A stretch of 7,893 nt of DNA from Bacteroidales bacterium. GTDB taxonomy: Bacteria; Bacteroidota; Bacteroidia; Bacteroidales; UBA932. Location: contig JAFROA010000273.1 of NCBI GenBank assembly GCA_017429885.1, positions 1 through 7,893 on the forward strand, written 5' to 3'. Below the pieces are notes generated by a model. That model ran no database searches. It saw only the letters and a list, made by a program, of their open reading frames with translations, and had not been told where the DNA came from. How positions within the stretch are numbered: the stretch's first letter is position 1; each line of letters opens with the position of its first letter. Positions 1 through 5,817 of this stretch are shown here, one piece after another. Both the position numbers and the translations under genes were made by a program.

Positions 1-54
1 AAGGAAGAAGCTAGTGAGGTACTCATATACGTTGATTGCTTTCTTGTCTTCCAT
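1..54 (-). CDS. N-terminal start of an unidentified protein (partial, runs off the left edge)
   Basis: Read on the minus strand, an ATG at 54-52 opens 18 codons with no stop before the window edge: MEDKKAINVYEYLTSFFL. The same frame stays open upstream to a TGA at 111-109, with a possible TTG start at 99-97, so the true start is uncertain. A purine-rich GGAGGAAGG (79-71) lies 16 bases before the ATG, too far for a good ribosome binding site. I do not recognise the product. Its position just inside a GTGTCC/GGACAC inverted repeat (133-166) makes a transposase plausible, but that is inference. It is divergent from the protease gene that starts at 471. Confidence 0.35.
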   Translation of the reverse strand, partial: MEDKKAINVYEYLTSFFL

Positions 55-132
55 GACTACAAAGGTACATCCTTCCTCCGAATCTACCTCTATAGTCAAA
101 CATTTACATCATATCAGACACGGAAATTTGCA

Positions 133-166
133 AGTGTCCCACTTTTATGAATTTTTACCGGACACT
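133..166. repeat. 7-bp inverted repeat AGTGTCC / GGACACT, possible IS terminus
   Basis: AGTGTCC at 133-139 is mirrored by GGACACT at 160-166 around a 20-base spacer. A further GACACGG at 117-123 repeats the GTGTC core in the opposite orientation. Read from the right on the minus strand, the segment begins TTAGTGTCCGGTAAAAAT and leads toward the minus-strand reading frame that starts at position 54. That is how the outer end and subterminal repeats of an insertion sequence could look. The matching far end is outside the window, and no target-site duplication can be tested. Confidence 0.45.
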
Positions 167-234
167 AATGTTTTCAAATAATTAGTTTCAACTATGTAAA
201 AATAATCAAATTAGCTCAACGCGAAGAGCCTGTT

Positions 235-265
235 TTCTTACATGTAAGAATTAAAATCTTACATG
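235..265. promoter_or_regulatory. Candidate operator: 16-bp palindrome plus repeated half-site
   Basis: TTCTTACATGTAAGAA (235-250) is a perfect 16-bp palindrome. Its half TCTTACATG (236-244) recurs in direct orientation at 257-265, exactly 21 bases on, about two helical turns. A third copy of the other half, TGTAAGA, lies at 329-335. Palindrome plus helically phased half-site is the usual look of a site for a dimeric DNA-binding regulator. It lies about 200 bases upstream of the protease gene and could serve either divergent gene. The stem is too AT-rich and lacks the U-tract expected of a terminator. No specific regulator is recognised. Confidence 0.4.
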
Positions 266-470
266 GCAAAAACGCCGTTTGCAATCTTTTGACAATTAGG
301 TAATTGCGTAAAGGCCCCAAGGCGGAAGTGTAAGACTTAATTTCTCCTCAAATCGTGTTTTTCATTATGTTTTTTTCCTATTATCGCAGCATTCGGATCA
401 TGTAAACTTGAACTTTTTTCTGAATCCCGATGCAAGATTTTCACTTTTTAGCATTTAATATTATAGAGCC

Positions 471-1718
471 ATGAACAAGTCGTCTAAATTATCCATCATC
501 GGCATTGCCGCTATGCTCCTTTTTTCTTGTTCCAAAGAGGAATCACCGATTCCTCTAATCCGAGATGATTTCAAAACCATACCTGTCGAGGAAGCGAGAA
601 ATCTGGTCCTTGAGTATGCGAAGAAACTTTATCCTGAAACACGATCCGCTATTGATATCACCAATTCAGAGGTCTTGCCTCTGACCAAGGATCTCCTTAC
701 TGTCTCGACAAGAGCGGAAAGCTTAACTGAGATACCGGACACATCCTTCTATATTTTCAATTTCCCCGATGAGTCGGGTTATGCTGTTGCTTCGGCAAAT
801 ACCAAATATGGCCGCTCTTTGATATGTCTGACCGAGAAAGGTAGCCTTACATCGGAGGACTTCTCGCCGATAAGGACAAAAGCTACAGCGGATTCTTCAG
901 GTCTTGAAGGAGGAACAGGATTCATCGCGGACTTGATTTGCGCGTCCATCATGGCGAATGAGATCGCCCCTCCAATTGACTCTACGGTGATTGGCGGGGG
1001 GCCGGGTTTTGTAATATATAATAAGTATGGCCCTTTTGTTGAAACAAAGTGGGATCAAATAGGGACTCCATTTACAGATTCCACTGTCGCACAATCCCCG
1101 GCAGGTTGCATGGCAATTGCAGTCGGACAAACAATCGTAGCAAATCAGGTATCAAATACGATGTCATTTAATGGAAAACTCTGTTCTTGGGATGATTTGG
1201 CATCAGTATGCCATTATTCTAATCCAACTTATAGAGGGACTCTTGATTCAAGAATACAAGTCGCAAATTTTTTAAAAATAATAAGTGATTCAGATCACTG
1301 TGATATTAATTATGGAGCTGAAGCTTCATCTGGGACTTTAGAAGGAGCAAAAAGAACATTAGAAGCAATAGGATATAGTTCTGCAACCATACACAGGCAT
1401 CTTCTTATTGATGCCTTTACAGAACAGGATCAGTCAAATGTAACTAATCAAGTCATCAATGGCAAGCCTGTGATAATGAGTGCCTCAAATGGATATGAAG
1501 CACACGCTTGGATTGTTGATGGGTATCTTGAAGCTATTGCTAATTCGAATTTTTATCACATTAATTGGGGTGCTAATGGTTTAAGTGATGGGTATTTTTG
1601 GGTAGGAACATTCAATCAACTTAGCCGTTTTTCCCGAGATGAGATTGACCCTTATTGGTCTGTTCCTGAACCTGATAATTTCGACAGCCAAATACAGTAT
1701 CTGACGTATAACTTTTAA
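471..1718 (+). CDS. Lipoprotein C10 family (streptopain-like) cysteine protease
   Basis: A 415-residue predicted secreted protease. Residues 1-20 form a lipoprotein signal peptide with the lipobox LFSC, so Cys20 would be lipidated and the enzyme anchored in the envelope. Residues about 35-135 resemble the propeptide/Spi inhibitor domain that keeps C10 enzymes inactive until cleaved. The papain-like domain follows: the catalytic Cys213 lies in AGCMAIAVGQ, the catalytic His345 in EAHAWIVDGY, and the supporting Asn365-Trp366 in HINWGANGLSDGYF. The last motif is usually NWGWGG, so Trp and Gly are replaced by Ala and Asn here. Length is close to that of streptococcal SpeB (398 residues). The GC content steps down inside the gene near the catalytic Cys (hand counts: about 47% over 541-1140, about 36% over 1141-1620). 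It heads a tight three-gene cassette. Bacteroidetes C10 enzymes often act on host or neighbouring proteins; the target here is unknown. Confidence 0.88.
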   Translation: MNKSSKLSIIGIAAMLLFSCSKEESPIPLIRDDFKTIPVEEARNLVLEYAKKLYPETRSAIDITNSEVLPLTKDLLTVSTRAESLTEIPDTSFYIFNFPDESGYAVASANTKYGRSLICLTEKGSLTSEDFSPIRTKATADSSGLEGGTGFIADLICASIMANEIAPPIDSTVIGGGPGFVIYNKYGPFVETKWDQIGTPFTDSTVAQSPAGCMAIAVGQTIVANQVSNTMSFNGKLCSWDDLASVCHYSNPTYRGTLDSRIQVANFLKIISDSDHCDINYGAEASSGTLEGAKRTLEAIGYSSATIHRHLLIDAFTEQDQSNVTNQVINGKPVIMSASNGYEAHAWIVDGYLEAIANSNFYHINWGANGLSDGYFWVGTFNQLSRFSRDEIDPYWSVPEPDNFDSQIQYLTYNF

Positions 1719-1732
1719 TTCAAGTGAATGAT

Positions 1733-2119
1733 ATGAGATTTAAGGCTTTAATTCTGTTGGTGCTTGGTTTTTCTTTGACAGCATGCGTTAAATATGACGA
1801 TCCGATTGGGAATGGGCCACTACCGCTTAGTGTCTATTCGTTGTCGTTTGATTCAGAAGGAGGAGAGAGCATTGTGAAATGCGGTAAATATAGCATCATG
1901 GTTTACCGTATCACTATTGATAACGAGAGTGTTACTGACGACGGAGTTACGAGTACACCTCTTGTGAACCAATGGTGTACAGTTGTTAATAATGGTAAAA
2001 GCTCGACTGTTCAGATCTCGCCCAATGGAACAGGCAAGGAGAGGAAATGTGAAATCGGTTATGCAGATACAGGACGTAAGCGTTTTACAGTTGTGACGGT
2101 GGTTCAATCTGGCGATTAA
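1733..2119 (+). CDS. Small BACON-like lipoprotein
   Basis: A 128-residue predicted lipoprotein. The N-terminus MRFKALILLVLGFSLTAC is a signal peptide ending in the lipobox LTAC, with Cys18 the expected lipidated residue. I chose ATG 1733 over an in-frame GTG at 1724 because it gives a normal-length signal peptide and leaves 14 bases after the protease stop. The rest resembles one BACON domain, an Ig-like fold common in Bacteroidetes surface proteins: LSFDSEGGE (37-45), a conserved Trp81, SPNGTG (96-101), and a terminal strand ending VTVVQSGD. BACON domains are usually binding or spacer modules, often thought to contact glycans or mucin. A single free-standing copy right behind a C10 protease might be a partner or an inhibitor, which is speculation. 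Known Bacteroides C10 inhibitors resemble the protease propeptide, and this protein does not. Confidence 0.68.
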   Translation: MRFKALILLVLGFSLTACVKYDDPIGNGPLPLSVYSLSFDSEGGESIVKCGKYSIMVYRITIDNESVTDDGVTSTPLVNQWCTVVNNGKSSTVQISPNGTGKERKCEIGYADTGRKRFTVVTVVQSGD

Positions 2120-2142
2120 TAATCAAATACAAATGATGGGGT

Positions 2143-2679
2143 ATGAGGAAATTAATTCTGACACTTTTACTAACTCTCGGGCCAATCATTTCTTATGGTC
2201 AGTCGCGAAGTGAGTTCGAGGTGATGTCTGGAAGGGCTATTGGATTAGAAGATGTCCGTTATGATTCTTTATTGCCTGACTCCGAAAGGCATATTTATGT
2301 ACGTGGCCGGTCGGTGTTTGGAGCGGCATGGCGATATGACATATACAAGGGGTTCAGGATTGGCATGAAATATATGTTTTCGCCATCGTTCAGCACTGGT
2401 TCACGGTACAAATACCAGGCTCACTCAGCGACACTTACCGCCGAAATTGATTTCTGTAAGGAGAAATCTGTGGCTCCTTTCCTTGCTGCTGGTGCGGGCC
2501 CTCAATATGTCCATAGGAAGGCTTTTTATAAGGATGGAGATTCCGACAGGGTCGAATTTGGTAATCTTTGCGCCGAGACTGGTGTGATTATCAAACAGAA
2601 GTGTCGAATCTCAGCAGGAGCTCACTTGGGCAACTGTGACAGACCGTTTGCCTATCTTACCCTCGGCTGGCTGTTTTGA
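2143..2679 (+). CDS. Small outer-membrane beta-barrel protein
   Basis: A 178-residue predicted outer-membrane protein. A hydrophobic signal peptide (residues 1-19) ends SYG before Gln20, the Gln-at-plus-one cleavage typical of Bacteroidetes exported proteins. The mature part has alternating polar/nonpolar, aromatic-rich strands: about 59-80, 94-105, 110-123, 143-151, 154-162 and 168-178. It includes APFLAAGAGPQY, a pattern frequent in the OMP_b-brl/OmpA-barrel type, and ends in YLTLGWLF with the C-terminal Phe used in barrel insertion. The size suits an eight-stranded barrel. Four cysteines (105, 143, 154, 165) are more than usual for such proteins. It starts 23 bases after the BACON-like gene and probably belongs to the same transcript. 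It ends 16 bases from the converging miaA stop, with no visible terminator hairpin. I do not recognise a named family. Confidence 0.68.
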   Translation: MRKLILTLLLTLGPIISYGQSRSEFEVMSGRAIGLEDVRYDSLLPDSERHIYVRGRSVFGAAWRYDIYKGFRIGMKYMFSPSFSTGSRYKYQAHSATLTAEIDFCKEKSVAPFLAAGAGPQYVHRKAFYKDGDSDRVEFGNLCAETGVIIKQKCRISAGAHLGNCDRPFAYLTLGWLF

Positions 2680-2695
2680 CAGTCCGCGAAACTAA

Positions 2696-3553
2696 TTAGA
2701 GAGAGATCCATTTGATGGCCTGGTCGCGTCGCCACCAGGTCATTTGTTTTTTGGCGTAATGGCGGGTGTTCCGCTGGATGAGCCTGATCGCCTCGTCAAG
2801 GGGAACCTTATTGTCCAGGTAATCAAATATTTCCTTATATCCCACCGTCTGCAGGGCCTGGCAGTCTCGGTAGGGGAGAAGGGATCGGACCTCATCCACG
2901 AGGCCCTCGTCCATCATCTTCAGCACCCGTCGGTCGATCCTGGCGTACAATTCCTCCCTCGGGCGCTCAAGCCCTATTTTCTCGATCTCGAAATCCCTTT
3001 TCTTCCCTCCTGACTTGAAAGAGGAAAGCGGCCTCCCGGAGACCAGGCAGACCTCCAGGGCCCTCACCACCCTCTGGCTGTTCCGCTTGTCGATTCGGGA
3101 ATATGTGATCGGATCCCTCGCGGCGAGCTCCTCGACAAGACTCTCAAGACCCTCTGAATCAACTATTTCCCAAAGAGCTTTCCGCATCTCGGGATCCCCG
3201 TCCGGGAGATCGTCCAGGCCGTCACAGACAGCGTCGATGTAGAACATCGAGCCCCCTGTCATTACCAGAGTTTCGTGTCCTTGCTCAAAAAGATCCCCGA
3301 TCAGCTTAAGAGCGTCCCGCTCGTAGTCTCCTGCCGTGTAGGGCTTAGTCACGGGAATGGTCTGGATGAAATAATGCTTTACAGCATCCAGCTGCTCCTT
3401 GTCAGGGACAGCCGTGCCTATGGTCATTTCCTTGTAGATCTGGCGGGAGTCGCAAGAGATGATAGGGGAACCGTATTCCAGGGCCTTCCGGACGCTGAAC
3501 TCAGTCTTCCCCACGGCAGTCGGCCCGAGGATTATGACGAGCCGGCGAGGCAT
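2696..3553 (-). CDS. miaA: tRNA dimethylallyltransferase MiaA
   Basis: A 285-residue cytoplasmic enzyme that transfers a dimethylallyl group from dimethylallyl diphosphate to N6 of A37 in tRNAs reading UNN codons. Motifs in order are the P-loop GPTAVGKT (10-17), SCDSRQIYK (33-41) with the substrate-binding Asp35, TGGSMFYIDA (99-108), the RNSQRVVRALEV helix (157-168), QTVGYKE (235-241) and the C-terminal tRNA-contact segment RNTRHYAKKQMTWWRRD. The length is slightly below the usual 300 or so but nothing essential is missing. The ATG at 3553 is three bases after the stop of the upstream acidic-tailed gene on the same strand, so both are probably translated from one mRNA. GC content is high, like the genes to the right. 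Confidence 0.96.
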   Translation of the reverse strand: MPRRLVIILGPTAVGKTEFSVRKALEYGSPIISCDSRQIYKEMTIGTAVPDKEQLDAVKHYFIQTIPVTKPYTAGDYERDALKLIGDLFEQGHETLVMTGGSMFYIDAVCDGLDDLPDGDPEMRKALWEIVDSEGLESLVEELAARDPITYSRIDKRNSQRVVRALEVCLVSGRPLSSFKSGGKKRDFEIEKIGLERPREELYARIDRRVLKMMDEGLVDEVRSLLPYRDCQALQTVGYKEIFDYLDNKVPLDEAIRLIQRNTRHYAKKQMTWWRRDQAIKWISL

Positions 3554-3556
3554 GTG

Positions 3557-4132
3557 CTAAAAGTCCAGATCCTCGGTGCCGTCGAAGACCTCCTTGCCGT
3601 CCTCGTCGTCATCATCTTCCTCGTCATCATCGTCTCCGTCAGACTTGTCGTCGTCGCTTCCGGAGCCAAGCTCACCAAGCCAGTCCGGCTTCTGGCCGGG
3701 AAGATGGCGCTGGGAGTCAGGGAGATCCTCGAAGGCGACGTACCCGTTCTCGAACTCGATCGGGTTCGGCCCTTTGACATCGACGATGGCCGGGGAACCC
3801 CCTTTGCCCTCCTCGATGCCCTCAAGGGTGACGATGACGCTCTTCTTGTTGGGAACGTCGTAGAAATATATGAAAGAGGCGACACCAGAGTCGACCGTGT
3901 CCTTGACGGTGACCTTGTCGACGGTCCCGGAGCCAAGGTCGAAAAGACCGTAACGGGCGACGACTCCGCCGTCAGCGTCCAGCGCCTTGAACATGATCAA
4001 TTGGTCCTGAGGGAACTCCATGTCCGCCCTCATCTGCTTGTGGAACTCATAAAGAGTGGTCCCGGAATCCATCCGGTAAACCCTGTAGAATCCTTTGATT
4101 CCAGCTAAAGTGACTCTGAATTGATAAACCAT
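3557..4132 (-). CDS. PRiA4b ORF-3-like protein with an acidic C-terminal tail
   Basis: A 191-residue protein of unknown function. The start MVYQFRVTLAGIKGFYRVYR, the following LYEFHKQMRADMEFPQDQ and the FIYFYDVPNKKSVIVTLEG segment resemble the plasmid pRiA4b ORF-3 family (IS1096 TnpR-like fold). Members of that family occur as free-standing proteins in Bacteroidetes, and no biochemical role is established that I know of. Residues 160-190 are extremely acidic, 21 of 31 being Asp or Glu, encoded by a GAC/GAT repeat tract. No signal peptide or membrane segment is seen, so it is probably cytoplasmic. The ATG at 4132 was chosen because the family similarity begins there and a good promoter lies just upstream; the frame extends further upstream but that part overlaps the divergent gene. 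It is tightly coupled to miaA (3-base gap). Confidence 0.75.
   Translation of the reverse strand: MVYQFRVTLAGIKGFYRVYRMDSGTTLYEFHKQMRADMEFPQDQLIMFKALDADGGVVARYGLFDLGSGTVDKVTVKDTVDSGVASFIYFYDVPNKKSVIVTLEGIEEGKGGSPAIVDVKGPNPIEFENGYVAFEDLPDSQRHLPGQKPDWLGELGSGSDDDKSDGDDDDEEDDDDEDGKEVFDGTEDLDF
3598..3657. repeat. Trinucleotide-rich tract (GTC/ATC) coding for poly-Asp/Glu
   Basis: On the plus strand the tract runs through repeated GTC, ATC and TCC triplets; on the coding (minus) strand it reads GAC/GAT/GAG/GAA and makes the acidic tail of the PRiA4b ORF-3-like protein. The triplets are mixed rather than uniform, so slippage is possible but would keep the frame. It is the only low-complexity coding tract in the window. 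Confidence 0.6.
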
Positions 4133-4149
4133 ACGACTCAAATAGTATT

Positions 4150-4181
4150 CAAAAATACAAAAAATCCCGCCCCGTTGCAAA
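4150..4181 (-). promoter_or_regulatory. Bacteroides-type promoter for the acidic-tailed gene and miaA
   Basis: On the minus strand a TTTG (4181-4178) is followed after exactly 20 bases by TATTTTTG (4157-4150). This matches the Bacteroides vegetative sigma consensus of a -33 TTTG and a -7 TAnnTTTG spaced by 19-21 bases. Transcription should start a few bases further on, leaving only about 10-12 bases before the ATG at 4132. The element sits in the 78-base gap between divergent genes. A weaker plus-strand -7 candidate, TAATTTCG at 4198-4205, may serve the YigZ-like gene. Confidence 0.55.
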
Positions 4182-4210
4182 ATTATGTGAAAAACGTTAA
4201 TTTCGTGGAT

Positions 4211-4816
4211 ATGATTCAAGACACTTACCTGAGCGTTTCCGCTCCTGCCGAAGGATTGTTCAAGGACAACGGCAGCCGTTTCATCTCTTACGCCTATCCG
4301 GTTGAGACTGAGGAGGAAGTGAAAGACATTGTGTCCGATCTCAAAAAAAAGTACCATGATGCCCGACACCATTGCTACGCCTACAGGCTCGGGCATCTCG
4401 GCGACAGGTTCAGGGCTAACGATGACGGTGAGCCGTCGTCTTCCGCGGGGAGGCCCATACTGGGTCAGATAGATTCCAGGGGGCTAAGCGACACCTTGGT
4501 GGTGGTCGTCAGGTATTTCGGAGGAATCAAGTTGGGTATTCCGGGTCTTATCAGGGCCTATAAATCTTCCACGGCCGAGGCCCTTGACAATGCCGGGACA
4601 ATCGAGAAGGTAGCTGGAAAATGGTACGGTGTGAGATTCGGCTACCAGGACATGAATCAGGTGATGCGGATATTGAAAGACATGGACTTGCGTCAGAAAG
4701 ACCAGGATTTCGGCGTGGATTGCTCGCTGAAGGCGTGGGTCAGGCTCTCGGCCGAGGCTGACATGCTTGACAGGTTCTCGGGTATAGGGAGCGCGGTGGT
4801 TGAGGAAATACAATAA
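4211..4816 (+). CDS. yigZ: YigZ/IMPACT family protein (UPF0029 plus DUF1949)
   Basis: A 201-residue cytoplasmic protein. The N-terminal UPF0029 domain shows ARHHCYAYRLG (51-61), ANDDGEPSSSAGRPIL (69-84) and the family signature RYFGGIKLGIPGLIRAY (101-117). A DUF1949-like ferredoxin-fold domain takes up the C-terminal third. Bacterial members have been tied to translation or ribosome-related roles by analogy with eukaryotic IMPACT, but the molecular function in bacteria is not settled. I chose ATG 4211 over a TTG at 4121 because the upstream extension (MINHTTQIVF...) would overlap the divergent gene's start and has no family similarity. An eight-A run (4343-4350) lies within the LKKKY codons. 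The gene ends 14 bases before pyrB. Confidence 0.9.
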   Translation: MIQDTYLSVSAPAEGLFKDNGSRFISYAYPVETEEEVKDIVSDLKKKYHDARHHCYAYRLGHLGDRFRANDDGEPSSSAGRPILGQIDSRGLSDTLVVVVRYFGGIKLGIPGLIRAYKSSTAEALDNAGTIEKVAGKWYGVRFGYQDMNQVMRILKDMDLRQKDQDFGVDCSLKAWVRLSAEADMLDRFSGIGSAVVEEIQ

Positions 4817-4830
4817 CACATTATTATATT

Positions 4831-5739
4831 ATGCCAAAAAGTTTGATTTCAATCCAGGACCTGACGAAGGAGGAGATCCTTCACATCCTGGACATGGCCG
4901 CTCAGTTCGAGAAAGACCGTGAGCGTTCCTTCCTTTCCGGCAAAGTGGTCGCCTGCCTTTTCTTCGAGCCTTCGACAAGGACCAGGCTGTCTTTCGAGAG
5001 CGCGGTCAATCGCCTTGGCGCCAGGGTCATCGGCTTCCCGGACAACCGTAACACCAGCCAGACGAAAGGGGAGACCCTCGAGGACACCATTAGGATAGTC
5101 TCCAACTATGTGGACATGATTGTCATGAGGCATCCTATGGCGGGGGCGGCTGACATTGCCGCCTCGGTGGCGTCTGTTCCAGTCGTGAACGCCGGCGATG
5201 GAGCTAACCAGCATCCCAGCCAGACACTGCTTGACCTTTATGCCATAAAGAAGACGCAGGGCCGTTTGGAAGGTCTGGACATCAATATGGTGGGAGACCT
5301 CAAATATGGCCGGGCGGTCCATTCCCTTGTGGATGCCCTGAGACATTTCAGTCCCAGATTCACCTTCACCTCACCAGAGGAGTTGGAGATGCCCAGGAAA
5401 TATATCGAAATGCTGGATAGGGACGGAATCCCTTACCGCCAGGTCTCCAGGATAGAGGACGGCCTTAATGAGTGCGACATCCTGTACATGACCAGGGTCC
5501 AGCAGGAGAGATTCCCGGATATGGCTGAGTATGAGAAGGTGAAAGATGTCTACAGGTTGACCGCTTCCATGCTTGGTTCCGTGAGGCCTGGGATGAAGGT
5601 CATGCACCCGCTCCCGAGGGTCGGCGAGATCTCCGAGGATGTGGACAACACCCCTTACGCCTACTATTTCCAGCAGGCCGGAGGCGGAATGTATGTCAGG
5701 ATGGCGATAATATCTTATTTATTGGGTTATTCCTTATAA
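4831..5739 (+). CDS. pyrB: Aspartate carbamoyltransferase catalytic subunit
   Basis: A 302-residue enzyme joining carbamoyl phosphate and L-aspartate to N-carbamoyl-L-aspartate, the committed step of pyrimidine synthesis. All catalytic elements are visible: FFEPSTRTRLSF with the carbamoyl-phosphate loop STRT at 48-51; SQTKGET with Ser76 and Lys79, which reach into the neighbouring subunit; Arg100 in VMRHP; NQHPSQTLLDLY with His128 and Gln131; Arg161 in KYGRAVH; TRVQQERF with aspartate-binding Arg222 and Gln224; and HPLPRVGEI at 259-267. Residue parallels are to E. coli PyrB. In enteric bacteria and many Bacteroidetes a regulatory pyrI follows. Here the next gene is serC, so allosteric control must come from a distant pyrI or be absent. 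It follows the YigZ-like gene by 14 bases with no promoter seen between them. Confidence 0.97.
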   Translation: MPKSLISIQDLTKEEILHILDMAAQFEKDRERSFLSGKVVACLFFEPSTRTRLSFESAVNRLGARVIGFPDNRNTSQTKGETLEDTIRIVSNYVDMIVMRHPMAGAADIAASVASVPVVNAGDGANQHPSQTLLDLYAIKKTQGRLEGLDINMVGDLKYGRAVHSLVDALRHFSPRFTFTSPEELEMPRKYIEMLDRDGIPYRQVSRIEDGLNECDILYMTRVQQERFPDMAEYEKVKDVYRLTASMLGSVRPGMKVMHPLPRVGEISEDVDNTPYAYYFQQAGGGMYVRMAIISYLLGYSL

Positions 5740-5817
5740 AATGGCTATCTTTACCTCCGATTTGGTTTTGATTCCTAATCACGGTATTAATAACAGTTAA
5801 CAATTGATATAATCGAA

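Larger units (their letters stand above)
112..470. other. Gene-free, AT-rich region between divergent genes
   Basis: This 359-base stretch separates the minus-strand partial gene from the plus-strand protease gene. I see no convincing ORF, tRNA or terminator. It contains the GTGTCC inverted repeat (133-166), a perfect 16-bp palindrome with a repeated half-site (235-265), and an 11-bp near-palindrome AAACGCCGTTT (270-280). No perfect TTTG/TAnnTTTG Bacteroides promoter was found ahead of the ATG at 471. The nearest match to the -7 element is TAAACTTG at 403-410 (one mismatch), and it has no good TTTG partner 19-21 bases upstream. Confidence 0.6.

Noticed and set aside
403..410. TAAACTTG as the -7 element of the protease gene
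   Set aside because: It has one mismatch to TAnnTTTG and no TTTG at the right distance; too weak to list as a promoter.
1724..1732. GTG start for the BACON-like lipoprotein
   Set aside because: It is possible, but ATG 1733 gives a standard signal peptide and is the more usual start codon.
3275..4108. Long plus-strand open frame (277 codons) across miaA and the acidic-tailed gene
   Set aside because: It is antisense to two supported minus-strand genes with family motifs and a promoter; its own protein is low-complexity (many Val, Asp, Leu) and resembles no family.
4121..4210. N-terminal extension of the YigZ-like protein from TTG 4121
   Set aside because: The 30 extra residues have no family similarity and overlap the start and promoter of the divergent gene; ATG 4211 fits the family.
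4343..4351. AAAAAAAAG run in the YigZ-like gene as a programmed -1 frameshift site
   Set aside because: The zero frame encodes the full conserved protein, and a -1 shift would meet a TGA at once (4357-4359); no stem-loop stimulator was seen. Probably an ordinary Lys-Lys-Lys run.
5741..5800. 19-codon frame ([19 protein letters not shown]) between pyrB and serC
   Set aside because: It is too short, has no homology I recognise, and does not look like the start of PyrI; treated as intergenic.
5808..5813. TATAAT just before serC as a sigma-70 -10 box
   Set aside because: It lies only four bases from the ATG and has no properly spaced -35; Bacteroidetes use a different promoter consensus.
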